Assembly: GCA_938017825.1 (NCBI GenBank) | Contig: CALIJE010000027.1 | Location: forward strand, 1-64,000 | Length of the DNA: 64,000 nt | Direction: 5' to 3' | From: an uncultured Flavobacteriaceae bacterium | Lineage (GTDB): Bacteria; Bacteroidota; Bacteroidia; Flavobacteriales; Flavobacteriaceae | In this document: positions 1-9,008 of the stretch, piece by piece | Layout of the letters: the number at the start of each line of letters is the position of its first letter | Position numbering within the stretch: position 1 is the first letter of the stretch | Notes under the pieces: model-generated | Database searches by the model: none | Told to the model about the DNA's origin: nothing | The model's input: only the letters and a program-made list of their open reading frames with translations | Program-made: the position numbers and the translations under genes

Positions 1-404
1 ACTTCACCTGAAAAGACACAGAGCGTAGCCTTGTCAGGCATTTTTAAGGCACCCGATTTTACCTCCTCCTCACGAATATCAAAAATTTCAGTGCCATCCT
101 TGCCCTCGGCCCTGAGCGCTCTACCCCTTGCCATAAAGGCATCGAGCTCTTTATGATAGGCCGCTGCAGCGAAGCCCTCTTTCATAGGGTCGTCTGCTAT
201 GCAGATGTAGGAATTGGTGCCCTCACGTAAGGTCGTAAACTCCCCTTTTTCATTGTATCCATATACCTTGGAACCTTCTCGAAATTCTTCAGGTGCGGCC
301 AATACTGCAGTTTTTATTTGCCATTCAGGCGAAGGAATATTCTGCCCTTGGGTACATGAAAGTGTTACTGTTAACAGCAAGAGGTATGTGATGAACTGTT
401 TCAT
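1..404 (-). CDS. Lipoprotein of unknown function (3' end outside window)
   Basis: The reading frame is open from an ATG at 404 down to the window edge, giving the first 134 residues; the stop lies beyond base 1. It is absent from the ORF track because it is cut. The N-terminus has a short hydrophobic stretch ending in VTLSC, a good lipobox, so it is probably a lipidated exported protein. The visible mature part is mixed charged sequence with no motif I recognise. It starts 15 nt after the stop of the S10 peptidase gene on the same strand, so the two are probably cotranscribed. The function is unknown. Confidence 0.75.
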   Translation of the reverse strand, partial: MKQFITYLLLLTVTLSCTQGQNIPSPEWQIKTAVLAAPEEFREGSKVYGYNEKGEFTTLREGTNSYICIADDPMKEGFAAAAYHKELDAFMARGRALRAEGKDGTEIFDIREEEVKSGALKMPDKATLCVFSGE

Positions 405-419
405 AAGTTTTTTTTATAA

Positions 420-1910
420 TTAGTATTTGGCACTTTTACCAATAGCGGTTGTGCGTTTTATGAATTCCCTAATGTCGTCGTTGGCGTTTTTAAGGTCTTC
501 ACGTCTTAAATACATCATATGCCCTGAGCGATAGCCCTTAAATTCGAAGCGGTCTTTCATACGCCCGCTGGGATCTACCTGCCACATGGTGTATTTGGCA
601 TTGAAATAGGTGGTTGCACCGTCGTAATAACCACTTTGAACCAGTACGTTCAAATAAGGATTCTGAGCCATAGCCTGGCGTAAGTTATCCCGTGTATTAT
701 CATCGCTATTGTCCCAAGGGCGAACCGGTCCGAACATATTGTATTTAATATCTGTTTTGAACTTGAGTTCTTCTTGCAGATAATAATTGATAGCTGGGGT
801 AAAACTATGCAACCATGAGGTGAGCTCGGCACTATAGTCTGGTGAAGAGCCAGATAACTGGCGATCTATACCGAGGTAGCGACTATCCAAACGGCCAACA
901 TTATACCCTCCTTTTTCCTTTAACAGGTTTTTCCAAAAATAACGTGTGGGCACGACCAAATTTTGATCGAGTATTTCTTTTTTGGAGAGTCCGGAATAGT
1001 AGGCCATTTTTTCTGCTACCGCATTCTTTTCGGTTTCGCCAATGAATCCGCCTTTTGCTAATGCAGGTACCAATGTATTTATGGTGTATTCTTCAGATTC
1101 TGGGAGTATTTCAGTCAAGTCTTTACTTTGTAATTCGGCAGGTAAGGCCTTGTGATGCCATGCCGCAGCGGTATAATAGGGAAGGTTCATTGCATCGGAA
1201 ACAGGACCACCGACGCGTATAACTTTGTAATCTGCCGGGCTTACCATGATGACGCCATTTAAATACATCCATTGTCTATTTTGCAAAGCAAGTGAAAGCC
1301 CCATAACCCGAGTGCCTCCGTAACTTTCGCCTATAATGTACTTGGGCGAACGCCAACGATTATTGCGAGTCACAAAAGTATTGAGCCATTCGGCCAAATA
1401 GTTGACATCGGCATTGATACCAAAGAATTTTTTACGGTCGACTTCCTTTCCCGATTCCGGAATCGTTCTCGAGTATCCCGTATTGGCTGGGTTTACATAC
1501 ACGATATCGGTGACGTCCAAGACAGAATACGGATTTGCTTTTACCCCATAGGGTTGTACTGGATAGCCTTCATCATCTATTTTAAGCGTTCTCGGCCCAG
1601 TGTAGGCCAAATGCATCCAAACAGAACCTGATCCGGGCCCTCCGTTAAATGAAATAAGCAGTGGGCGCGATGCCCTATCCTTAACACTGTTTCTTGTATA
1701 GTAGGTATAGTGCAAAGATGCTATGGGTTCGCCATGTTCATCCCAAACGGGTTGAGTACCTGTTTTGGCCGTATAGTTGATCGGCGTGCCATTAATCGTA
1801 ACGCTATGCTGAGTTGTAACAACCGTATCAATCGGTAGTTTCCGTTGTTGGGAGAATAGAAGTGCCATGGGTACCAACAATGCGGTTATGAATAGGAGTT
1901 GTTTTTTCAT
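420..1910 (-). CDS. Serine carboxypeptidase, peptidase family S10
   Basis: The 496-residue protein begins with a signal peptide (hydrophobic residues about 4-20). The family's nucleophile elbow is clear in IIGESYGGTR, and the oxyanion region FNGGPGSGS lies near residue 90. The catalytic Asp and His are probably in YYDGATTY and SGHMMY near the C-terminus. S10 enzymes remove C-terminal residues from peptides; here the protein is exported, probably to the periplasm, so a role in peptide scavenging is inferred. Length fits the bacterial S10 group. It is the first gene of a minus-strand pair with the lipoprotein at the window edge. Confidence 0.93.
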   Translation of the reverse strand: MKKQLLFITALLVPMALLFSQQRKLPIDTVVTTQHSVTINGTPINYTAKTGTQPVWDEHGEPIASLHYTYYTRNSVKDRASRPLLISFNGGPGSGSVWMHLAYTGPRTLKIDDEGYPVQPYGVKANPYSVLDVTDIVYVNPANTGYSRTIPESGKEVDRKKFFGINADVNYLAEWLNTFVTRNNRWRSPKYIIGESYGGTRVMGLSLALQNRQWMYLNGVIMVSPADYKVIRVGGPVSDAMNLPYYTAAAWHHKALPAELQSKDLTEILPESEEYTINTLVPALAKGGFIGETEKNAVAEKMAYYSGLSKKEILDQNLVVPTRYFWKNLLKEKGGYNVGRLDSRYLGIDRQLSGSSPDYSAELTSWLHSFTPAINYYLQEELKFKTDIKYNMFGPVRPWDNSDDNTRDNLRQAMAQNPYLNVLVQSGYYDGATTYFNAKYTMWQVDPSGRMKDRFEFKGYRSGHMMYLRREDLKNANDDIREFIKRTTAIGKSAKY

Positions 1911-1966
1911 TTTCTGGTGGATTTAGTCAATCTTTAAAAGTAAGGAAAAAAGTAACTCCCAAGGCA

Positions 1967-2731
1967 TTAGAACTTTTCAAAAACGCCAAGCCCGAAAAGT
2001 GCGAAATCATACTTAGCTGGATCATTGGCATCCAACTTTCGAAGATTATGATCCAGTTCGGCTAAGGCCTTTGCATCGTTTTGCTTTCGCTTAAGCAGCT
2101 TTAATTTTCTGGCCACATTGCCCGAATGAACGTCCAATGGGCAGGATAGGGCCGATTTAGGAATACTTTTCCATAATCCGAAGTCTACACCCGTGTTGGC
2201 GTCGCGCACCATCCAGCGTAAAAACATATTTAGACGTTTTGCCGCGGAACCTCTTAATGGGTCGCTAACATGTTTGGTTGTCCGCTTGGGATGGGGCAGT
2301 TCAAAAAATACTTTTTTGAATGATGATATGGCCGGCTGCATCGAATTTTTGTCCCTGTTTCGAGCAAAAACTTGCTCTAGTCCATCATGATTTTTATAGA
2401 GGTGCTGCAGACTTTGAACGAAATAGCGCAGATCAACCCCATTAAATGTACGATGCACGAAACCAGATAGTTTCTCCAATTCGATTTCGGAATGATGGTG
2501 CACAAAATCAAAAGGGGAATGATCCATAAGTTCCATCAATCGAGTAGCATTGTTAATAATGCTTTTTCGATTTCCCCACGCAATGGTAGCGGTAAGGAAG
2601 GCACTGATTTCAATGTCTTCTTTTCGGTTAAAAAGATGCGGAATTTGAATGGGGTCGCTTTCCAAAAAGCTGGGGTGATTGTATTGAACTACCTTAGCAT
2701 CCAAAAATTCTTTGAGTTCGGCCTTGGTCAT
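1967..2731 (-). CDS. TIGR02757 family protein (DUF2400)
   Basis: The 254-residue protein resembles the conserved Bacteroidota family TIGR02757. It has LTATIAWGNRKSIINNA in the N-terminal half and CPLDVHSGNVARKL later on, the latter reminiscent of helix-hairpin-helix DNA glycosylase folds. No signal peptide or membrane segment is present, so it is cytoplasmic. The start ATG sits just after the stop of the CPBP protease gene at 2734, so translation may be coupled. The biochemical role is not established; a nucleic-acid function is inference from the fold resemblance. Confidence 0.85.
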   Translation of the reverse strand: MTKAELKEFLDAKVVQYNHPSFLESDPIQIPHLFNRKEDIEISAFLTATIAWGNRKSIINNATRLMELMDHSPFDFVHHHSEIELEKLSGFVHRTFNGVDLRYFVQSLQHLYKNHDGLEQVFARNRDKNSMQPAISSFKKVFFELPHPKRTTKHVSDPLRGSAAKRLNMFLRWMVRDANTGVDFGLWKSIPKSALSCPLDVHSGNVARKLKLLKRKQNDAKALAELDHNLRKLDANDPAKYDFALFGLGVFEKF

Positions 2732-2733
2732 GC

Positions 2734-3285
2734 TTATGAAATGTTGAGAAGATCTACAAGTATCATGGGCACTGATATCAATAGGTTATAGCCCGCATGA
2801 AGGGCCATCGCCCAGAGTAAACCAAAACGAATTCGAATAAAACCGGCGAACATTCCAAGGCTCATTTGTGGGGCGATCAGTAAGGGCGCCATATACCAAT
2901 GCGTAGTGTAATCTTCGTAATTAGCCAGGTGAATCAATCCAAATAAAACAATTGAGCAATAGAGTGCAATTCTTAGGGTGGTTTTCTCCCGAAACCAATG
3001 CAGCGGACCTCTGAAAAGTAATTCTTCCAATAGTGGTGCTACAATAACGACTAGAAAGACAATCGCAAGAGTACTCAAATTTTCTATCATATCCTCACTG
3101 GCATGTCTTCCAAATTGAAGATCAAAAGTGCTTTCTAGGATACTTGTGATGGCAGAAAGCCCAAAACTGATGACAAGTGCCAAAAGAATGAGCTTTATCA
3201 GAATTACTACTCGATAAGTAGGGTCTTGATTCTCGTCTTCCTCGTAGACGGGATTTCTGGTAAATTGAAGAACTTGCTGTAACAT
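2734..3285 (-). CDS. CPBP family intramembrane metalloprotease
   Basis: The ORF track start (3351) would overlap the upstream ABC gene by about 60 nt. The ATG at 3285 (MLQQVLQF), 7 nt after the ABC stop, is preferred and gives about 183 residues. The protein has several hydrophobic helices. The CPBP/Abi signature is visible as EELLFRG and FGLIHLANY, supplying the conserved Glu-Glu and His residues of this membrane-protease family (Rce1-like). Substrates are unknown. It probably shares a transcript with the LolD-type ATPase. Confidence 0.88.
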   Translation of the reverse strand: MLQQVLQFTRNPVYEEDENQDPTYRVVILIKLILLALVISFGLSAITSILESTFDLQFGRHASEDMIENLSTLAIVFLVVIVAPLLEELLFRGPLHWFREKTTLRIALYCSIVLFGLIHLANYEDYTTHWYMAPLLIAPQMSLGMFAGFIRIRFGLLWAMALHAGYNLLISVPMILVDLLNIS

Positions 3286-3292
3286 AGAAAGG

Positions 3293-4003
3293 TTAGGACA
3301 GGTTTTGAGCTTCTTTTTCCGTTGGCGGTGAGGCCACTTCATTGCCCACAATTTGTCCGTCTACCATGGTTAGTTTACGATCGGCAAGATCTGCCAGCAG
3401 CTCGTTATGAGTAACGATAACAAATGTCTGCCCGAACTTATCGCGCAGCTCAAAAAAAAGTTGATGTAAATTATCGGCACTATCCGAGTCTAAGTTACCA
3501 CTTGGTTCATCGGCAAAAATTACCGAAGGATTATTGATCAATGCACGTGCTACGGCGACGCGTTGCTGCTCACCTCCTGAAAGTTCACTTGGCTTATGAT
3601 GGTGACGCTCGGATAATCCCAGAAAATCCAATAACTCTTTTGCACGCGACTCGGCATCATCTTTAGGTGTTTTTCTAATGAAAGCCGGGATGCAAACATT
3701 CTCTAAGGCCGTAAATTCGGGTAACAATTGATGGAATTGAAAAATAAAACCAATATGCTCGTTTCTAAATTTGGCGAGCTCCTTGTCGCTTAGATTCGAT
3801 ACTTGAATCGAATTGATTACTAAGCTACTGTCTTGTGAATTCGAAGATCCATCCAAAGTACCTAAAATCTGAAGTAAGGTCGTTTTTCCTGCTCCTGACG
3901 CGCCGACGATCGAAACCACTTCTCCCTTTTTGATATGAAGGTCAACACCCTTTAAAACGGTTAAATCTCCATATTGCTTTCTGATATTGGTCGCTTTGAT
4001 CAT
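3293..4003 (-). CDS. lolD: ABC transporter ATP-binding protein, LolD type
   Basis: The 236-residue ATPase carries Walker [10 protein letters not shown], signature [15 protein letters not shown], Walker [13 protein letters not shown] and the switch His in IVTHNE. The sequence style is that of the MacB/LolD/FtsE group. LolD powers the LolCDE complex that releases lipoproteins from the inner membrane. No LolC/E permease lies next to it, so assignment to the Lol system rather than another MacB-like exporter rests on sequence only. It diverges from folE across a 176-nt gap. Confidence 0.85.
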   Translation of the reverse strand: MIKATNIRKQYGDLTVLKGVDLHIKKGEVVSIVGASGAGKTTLLQILGTLDGSSNSQDSSLVINSIQVSNLSDKELAKFRNEHIGFIFQFHQLLPEFTALENVCIPAFIRKTPKDDAESRAKELLDFLGLSERHHHKPSELSGGEQQRVAVARALINNPSVIFADEPSGNLDSDSADNLHQLFFELRDKFGQTFVIVTHNELLADLADRKLTMVDGQIVGNEVASPPTEKEAQNLS

Positions 4004-4179
4004 GGGTCGAAATTACGTATTCGAAAAGAGATGACAAAATAGTGATTCATCCTTAAATTTACTTTGTTCAACCCTCATAAGGATTCACAAATAAAGGTTA
4101 AATTGGCGGGTTGAATTTTTACATTTAATCATTTTGTTTAATATTTGATTAAAATTAATAAACAAAATTACGCGTGCGC

Positions 4180-4779
4180 ATGGCATTATATCGAAATCTT
4201 GAAGAGTATGACAAGGAGGTATCTGAAGAAATCAAAAAAGATTACTCTAAAATACTAGATGAAATAGGGGAGGACGCTTCTCGTGAGGGGCTGCTCAAAA
4301 CACCTGAGCGTGCCGCCAAAGCAATGTTGTTCCTTACCCAAGGATACCAACAAGACCCAGTCGAAATATTAAAAGGTGCGATGTTCGCCGAAGATTATGA
4401 TGATATGGTTATCATCAAAAACATTGAGCTCTATTCACTGTGTGAACATCATATGCTGCCCTTTTTTGGGAAGGCTCATATAGCCTATATTCCAAATGGA
4501 CACATTGTGGGTTTGAGCAAAATACCACGTGTAGTAGATGTTTTTGCTAGGCGATTACAGGTGCAGGAGCGCTTAACCCACGATATATTGGAATGTCTTA
4601 ACGATACCTTGAAGCCTAAAGGGGTTGCTGTAGTAATCGAAGCCTCACACATGTGTATGATGATGCGCGGAGTTCAAAAACAGAATTCTGTCACCACTAC
4701 ATCTGGATTTAGAGGACAATTTGAAAAAATAGAAACCCGTAATGAGTTTTTGAAGCTTGTAGGCTCCGACCTCTCATAA
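4180..4779 (+). CDS. folE: GTP cyclohydrolase I
   Basis: The enzyme converts GTP to 7,8-dihydroneopterin triphosphate, the entry step to tetrahydrofolate and pterins. The zinc and catalytic segment [18 protein letters not shown], followed by GLSKIPR, is diagnostic. The C-terminus has the conserved [16 protein letters not shown]. The ORF track begins at a GTG (4174), but the ATG at 4180 is the likelier start, giving 199 residues. Upstream, 4067-4074 TTCAACCC and 4108-4115 GGGTTGAA form an 8-bp inverted repeat of unknown meaning in the leader. Confidence 0.96.
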   Translation: MALYRNLEEYDKEVSEEIKKDYSKILDEIGEDASREGLLKTPERAAKAMLFLTQGYQQDPVEILKGAMFAEDYDDMVIIKNIELYSLCEHHMLPFFGKAHIAYIPNGHIVGLSKIPRVVDVFARRLQVQERLTHDILECLNDTLKPKGVAVVIEASHMCMMMRGVQKQNSVTTTSGFRGQFEKIETRNEFLKLVGSDLS

Positions 4780-4859
4780 ACTATACCATAGGTCTTTATT
4801 GAAAGGCAAATTTCTGGCATCTTTATTGCATCGGTGTTGTTAGAACACATACCACATTT

Positions 4860-5159
4860 ATGACAACGACGAAACAATACGATTTTAGAAAACTTGCCCT
4901 AGGGCTCATTTTTGATGCCATAGGAATGTTATCCTTTGTGATCCCTTTTGTTGGAAGCTTTACCGATATTATTTGGGCGCCCATTGCCGGTTGGTTGATG
5001 ACCCGAATGTACAAGGGTAAGGCCGGCCAAGCTGCTGGATTATTCACCTTTGTAGAAGAACTGATTCCCGGGATGGATATTATTCCCACCTTTACCATTA
5101 TGTGGTTTTATACTTATGTCTTTAAGGGCGCTAAAAATGAAAAGACCATAGAGGTATAA
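4860..5159 (+). CDS. Small membrane protein, function unknown
   Basis: The 99-residue protein has two or three hydrophobic segments (about residues 12-35, 37-50 and 75-92) separated by a positively charged turn, MTRMYKGKAG. A PG-rich stretch, ELIPGMDIIPT, precedes the last helix. I recognise it only as a conserved flavobacterial type with no assigned function. It follows folE by 80 nt on the same strand and ends in a terminator-like hairpin that overlaps its stop codon. Confidence 0.7.
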   Translation: MTTTKQYDFRKLALGLIFDAIGMLSFVIPFVGSFTDIIWAPIAGWLMTRMYKGKAGQAAGLFTFVEELIPGMDIIPTFTIMWFYTYVFKGAKNEKTIEV

Positions 5160-5174
5160 GCCTCTACGGTCTTT
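5144..5174 (+). terminator. Terminator-like hairpin overlapping a stop codon
   Basis: GACCATAGAGG and CCTCTACGGTC pair with one A-C mismatch around the loop tataag, followed by only three T. The left arm is part of the last codons of the upstream gene. The short T tract makes it moderate rather than certain; it would end the folE-side transcript before the convergent lipoprotein gene. Confidence 0.5.
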
Positions 5175-5234
5175 AACAAGTATCTATTTGCCTGGCTGTC
5201 CCAGCAGTAAGCCTGAACAATAATTGGGCATTGA

Positions 5235-5789
5235 TTATTCTACTGTTACCGAAAAACTTTGGGCAATATCGGTTTCACCTCCTGCATCGGCCAAGGTACC
5301 ATCATTGGGTTTCTTTGGTTCGTGTCTTAAGGTAATCTGAATGGTGCCGCTTCCTGCATCCCCAGTTGTTAAGGCAAAACTTAAACCGAGCGGATTTCCA
5401 TCACCATCTTCATCGCTATAAGCGGTTTCGGTCAACGCGCCACTAACGTCAAAAAAGAATTGATGTTCACTATCTTCTTCCGCCACTTCGGCGGTTATGT
5501 CCTCGGCCGGAGTCTCGGTTTCGTTCAAAAGTTCAATACTACCTGCATAGGTCGTATTGGGTGCCAAGCTACCGGAAACAGTAACGACTGGAGCATCAGG
5601 ACCGTCTCCGTCCAAGTCTTGCGACGCTAAACTTACGGTCGTAGCTCCGGTCGCCGTTAAAGTTACGTTCATGGTAGTAATGACTTCCTCCTCGTCAACC
5701 GGGGCGGGGTCATCGTTATTGTCGCACGAAAACATCAAGAATGCTGTACCTAATAGTACGGTAAAGAATTTTAAGTTAGTTGTTTTCAT
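5235..5789 (-). CDS. Acidic lipoprotein downstream of TonB receptor
   Basis: The likely start is the internal Met of MKTTNLKFF, giving about 184 residues with a lipobox FLMFSC. The longer track ORF would overlap the receptor gene. After the Cys comes a very acidic linker (DNNDDPAPVDEEE), then a beta-rich domain with DLDGDGPDAP and DEDGDGNP acidic turns that could bind divalent cations. Proteins of this kind are regularly found behind ZnuD-like receptors in flavobacteria. A surface or periplasmic metal-capture role is inference from this context. Confidence 0.8.
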   Translation of the reverse strand: MKTTNLKFFTVLLGTAFLMFSCDNNDDPAPVDEEEVITTMNVTLTATGATTVSLASQDLDGDGPDAPVVTVSGSLAPNTTYAGSIELLNETETPAEDITAEVAEEDSEHQFFFDVSGALTETAYSDEDGDGNPLGLSFALTTGDAGSGTIQITLRHEPKKPNDGTLADAGGETDIAQSFSVTVE

Positions 5790-5829
5790 TTGTCTGAAAC
5801 TCTTTTTCATGTTATTGAATTTTGGGTTA

Positions 5830-8226
5830 TTAATATGCATAAATTAAACGGATACTTATATTTCTGCCAAGGTCGTCTACAAAGTAGCGCTGGCGATTGA
5901 GATAGTCTCTATATGCGCTGTTTAGCAAATTGGTTACTCGAAGTCCGACTCCTAAATCATCATTTTTTCTTAAGGAGAACCGCGTATCGATATCAATTGC
6001 CAATACGTGATAAGCTTCGGGTGGGGTATTGATGGCCAATATGACTTCTTCTTGCTGTTGCGGTGAAAATACCGAGATATTAGAAGGAAAGCGTTGCTGT
6101 TCAAAGACGTATTGACTCTCTAAGGATATGGTCACATTATTCCACTTTTCATTCGAATAGGTAATACTATTGTTGATATTGGTGGCGGGGATATTGATCA
6201 AAGCTGTATCGGAGGACGTATCGGTACCTCTGACCCAAGAAAGTTGATGGTCGCTGCGAAAATGCCTTGACCAATTACTGTAGGTTGAGACATCTACACC
6301 AAGAAGTTGGGCATCTGCTTGACGATAGCTCCAAACAGGAAATGCGCCTCGTATTGTAAATTCTACACCACTAGGCTCAAGAAGAATAAAATCCTTGATT
6401 GAATTGATGTACGGTGCAATGGTAAATCCCCAATTCGATGCATTGCGCTCCAATGAAGCGGATACCTTTGAGGAAACCTCACTTTTTATTCTCAAATCAC
6501 CTAACTCTATTCGCGCCGCGGAATGATGTAATCCATCACTGAACAATTCAGACGGATTTGGCGCCCTTTGTGCGAAAGCGTAATTGAATCTTAGGTAATG
6601 ATCGTTTTTTAAATCGTATTGAAGACCAGCCATGGCGGCAACATTATGGTAGTCAAAGACCGGATTGACAAGTAATTGTGTTCCTAGGTCTTCTACAATC
6701 AGATTTCCAAAGTCATTGTCATAATTACGTTCTTCCCATCGCGATGTACGATAGAACTTTTTGGCATCAATACGGGTAAAATCATAACGTACACCAGCAT
6801 CGATTTTTATATCGGAACGGAGTTGGTATTCACCAATACCAAAAAATCCAAAGTCATATTTATCATAATCGGGAATCAATCTTCGAACCCCTGTATCAGG
6901 ATTCGCAAAGTTATCTTGGTACCTGGCAAGAGCTCCAAACTTTCCTTCAAATTTTTCATTTGAATCTAACTTTAAGATAGCTGAAAGCGTATGTGTTGAC
7001 AAGCTTAGGTCGAGCGAAGGTTTGTTGGCATCGTCACCAACGCGAACATCGTACTCGAACCTGGAGTTATTTTGAAAGTCGTATTGCAGATCTAACTTGC
7101 CAAACCCCTTGAAGCGCCTATAATAATTGAATTTCGCCAGATGATGGGTCACTTCTTGATTCGGCCGAATAATATCGCGGGAAAACGGATTGATGATGCC
7201 CGGTTGTTGGCTGTTGATTGCGGTAATTAGGTCGTCGATATTTCCTATATGTGATGCTCGGAGAATGCCTATATTGGAATCGAAAAATGAATAATAAGCC
7301 TCCCAGCCTTGGAGGAAATCGCGTTTCCCAAAGTTAAGTGAGAAACTATTCTCCTTGATCCCAGTATTGGTCAAAAGGTAGTTTGGTGCTTCTAAATCCC
7401 CTAGACGTTTTAAGGTTCCTTGAACTTTAACATAAAGACCGGAATCATAAGATTTAATAAGTGTCGTAGTGATACTTCCCCCTCGACCATTTGATGAGAG
7501 ATTGAGTTGAGTTTTACCAAAAAGTGAATCCACACGGGCTATGGGTAATGGGTCGAGAACAATGACCCCGCCAATTGCATCACCTCCATATTCCAAAGCG
7601 CCGGCTCCTTTGATAACACTTATGTTCTGATTTGAATTGATATCGATATTCGGTGCATGTTCCTGCCCCCATTCCATATCTTGCATACGTACATTATTGT
7701 TTAGTACGAGCACACGGCTCCCGTTTAAGCCTTGAATTACAGGCTTTACGATATTGGCTCCGGTATTAAGTGAGGAGACACCAGTAATACGTCTCAAAGC
7801 ATCACCTAATGATTTTCCACTATTTTGCTCTACATCCTTTAATGAAAGGCCTTCCTCCTGATTTGAGGTGGTATTTTTTGATTTGTCACCAACTACTTTG
7901 ACTTCATCCAACTCTTCCAAATGATGTTCAAGGCTAATTTTATGGTACGTATCGCCCTCGATGGTAAGTGTTACAAATTGTGATTTGCACTCTGGATGCG
8001 AGATCTCCAATTCCAATATACCGTCGCAAAGGCTTTTAAAACTGAACTTCCCTGCGCTATCGGTGGTCGCAGTTAGTTTTTTGCCGCTGACGAGTACCGT
8101 AGCATTTTCTAAAGGTGTATTGTCATGAAAGTCAACAACCTCTCCCAAGAGAATGGAAGTACAGTCTTGCCCTGCTAGGTAATTACCAAACAATATGGTA
8201 AGTACTATTACGTATAAAAATCTCAT
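5830..8226 (-). CDS. TonB-dependent outer membrane receptor, ZnuD-like
   Basis: The 798-residue protein has a signal peptide (about 1-19), then a carboxypeptidase-regulatory-like domain (GEVVDFHDNTPLENATVLV), then a plug (about 110-225, KSLGDALRRITGVSSL, PVIQGLNGSRVLVLNN). A long beta-barrel follows, ending in an aromatic residue (RLIYAY). The plug segment GQEHAPNID resembles the ZnuD zinc-receptor group. It imports a ligand across the outer membrane using TonB energy. Zinc or another metal is inferred from that resemblance and from its His/Asp- and Cys-rich upstream partner. It probably forms an operon with both neighbours. Confidence 0.92.
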   Translation of the reverse strand: MRFLYVIVLTILFGNYLAGQDCTSILLGEVVDFHDNTPLENATVLVSGKKLTATTDSAGKFSFKSLCDGILELEISHPECKSQFVTLTIEGDTYHKISLEHHLEELDEVKVVGDKSKNTTSNQEEGLSLKDVEQNSGKSLGDALRRITGVSSLNTGANIVKPVIQGLNGSRVLVLNNNVRMQDMEWGQEHAPNIDINSNQNISVIKGAGALEYGGDAIGGVIVLDPLPIARVDSLFGKTQLNLSSNGRGGSITTTLIKSYDSGLYVKVQGTLKRLGDLEAPNYLLTNTGIKENSFSLNFGKRDFLQGWEAYYSFFDSNIGILRASHIGNIDDLITAINSQQPGIINPFSRDIIRPNQEVTHHLAKFNYYRRFKGFGKLDLQYDFQNNSRFEYDVRVGDDANKPSLDLSLSTHTLSAILKLDSNEKFEGKFGALARYQDNFANPDTGVRRLIPDYDKYDFGFFGIGEYQLRSDIKIDAGVRYDFTRIDAKKFYRTSRWEERNYDNDFGNLIVEDLGTQLLVNPVFDYHNVAAMAGLQYDLKNDHYLRFNYAFAQRAPNPSELFSDGLHHSAARIELGDLRIKSEVSSKVSASLERNASNWGFTIAPYINSIKDFILLEPSGVEFTIRGAFPVWSYRQADAQLLGVDVSTYSNWSRHFRSDHQLSWVRGTDTSSDTALINIPATNINNSITYSNEKWNNVTISLESQYVFEQQRFPSNISVFSPQQQEEVILAINTPPEAYHVLAIDIDTRFSLRKNDDLGVGLRVTNLLNSAYRDYLNRQRYFVDDLGRNISIRLIYAY

Positions 8227-8301
8227 TATAAAGGTGTTACACTTTTTTTTGGCTTCAATAAACTACTGAATTTATGAATGCCATTCTGCTTGATGAATAG
8301 A

Positions 8302-8607
8302 TTACATCATTGCAGGCGGTGGCCTACAAAAGGGCCAAGTGTAAGCATTTGAAGAAGTGAAGGTTTGAGGTGCGGAACAAATAGGCAAAGCCTCAAATGT
8401 GATTGGAGCTAAACTTTCTTTGGTTACTACAGCGAATGCGAGGTGTTCCGTTTCCTGATTTTCTATCGCAGAATCGCATATCTCACAATTTTCAATTTGA
8501 CCTAAGTCATCATCGTGATGGGAGTAAACATGGGGTGCTGACACCTTGAATAGCATCAAGGCCAGAAATAGAAAGGCAACGATATTGAGGAATGTCCTTT
8601 TATTCAC
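8302..8607 (-). CDS. Small exported protein with His/Asp and Cys motifs
   Basis: The 101-residue protein has an N-terminal hydrophobic segment (residues 5-22) and then SHHDDD, a CEIC pair and a Pro-rich end (RPPPAMM). These features suggest metal binding, reminiscent of DUF2946-like proteins that accompany metal receptors. It precedes the ZnuD-like receptor by 75 nt on the same strand. The first codons (KRTFLNIVA) are nearly identical, at DNA level too, to those of the DUF6146-like gene about 860 nt away. The function is unknown. Confidence 0.75.
   Translation of the reverse strand: MNKRTFLNIVAFLFLALMLFKVSAPHVYSHHDDDLGQIENCEICDSAIENQETEHLAFAVVTKESLAPITFEALPICSAPQTFTSSNAYTWPFCRPPPAMM
8576..8601 (-). 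repeat. Signal-peptide coding repeat, copy 1
   Basis: 26 nt covering the start of the small metal-related gene match 9439-9464 with one mismatch. Both copies encode the same N-terminal residues KRTFLNIVA. Confidence 0.8.
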
Positions 8608-8652
8608 AAGGCTAAAGTAAGCAAAGAAACAGACTATTATGTTAAAGAAAAC

Positions 8653-8979
8653 CTAACTATTTTTCTTGAAGAGAAAACCCAGCCCCATACGGGAGAGCAT
8701 TTTCTTTTCAAAATTCCAAAAGAATTTAAATTGCCCAAAGAGCCATCCGAATAGTATCAATAATACTTGATAAAAAGGAAATATAAGGAGCAATCGCAAT
8801 GTCCAGTAGACAAAACCGCCCCAAAAAGAATCAGAGAACGCCTCTCTTGAAAGATTGATCCAATCTAAAAAGGGTTTGGCGACATATACCGATGAAGATC
8901 CGGTAATGGCGAATACAATGAAAATAATTATGATTTGAAAGTTGGAATCAATGCCCCAGCGTTCTTTAAGTTTTTCCAT
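8653..8979 (-). CDS. Small membrane protein, DUF6787-like
   Basis: The 108-residue protein has two main hydrophobic stretches (about residues 14-34 and 56-85) and a basic C-terminal tail ending FLFKKNS. The pattern (KERWGIDSNFQ start, FGQFKFFWNFEKKM end) matches a conserved Bacteroidota family I recall as DUF6787, sometimes mislabelled a diacylglyceryl transferase. No catalytic residues are evident. A TATATTTG box sits 18 nt upstream of its start. Confidence 0.7.
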   Translation of the reverse strand: MEKLKERWGIDSNFQIIIIFIVFAITGSSSVYVAKPFLDWINLSREAFSDSFWGGFVYWTLRLLLIFPFYQVLLILFGWLFGQFKFFWNFEKKMLSRMGLGFLFKKNS

Positions 8980-8996
8980 TAACTATATTAAAGCGG

Positions 8997-9004
8997 CAAA
9001 TATA
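8997..9004 (-). promoter_or_regulatory. Candidate -7 promoter box
   Basis: TATATTTG on the minus strand fits the Bacteroidota TAnnTTTG element, 18 nt upstream of the DUF6787-like start. The matching TTTG at -33 is only partial (TTTTA). Confidence 0.45.
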
Positions 9005-9008
9005 GGAC

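Noticed and set aside
3286-3351. Longer N-terminus of the CPBP protease
   Set aside because: It would overlap the ABC gene and adds a basic stretch foreign to the family; ATG 3285 fits better.
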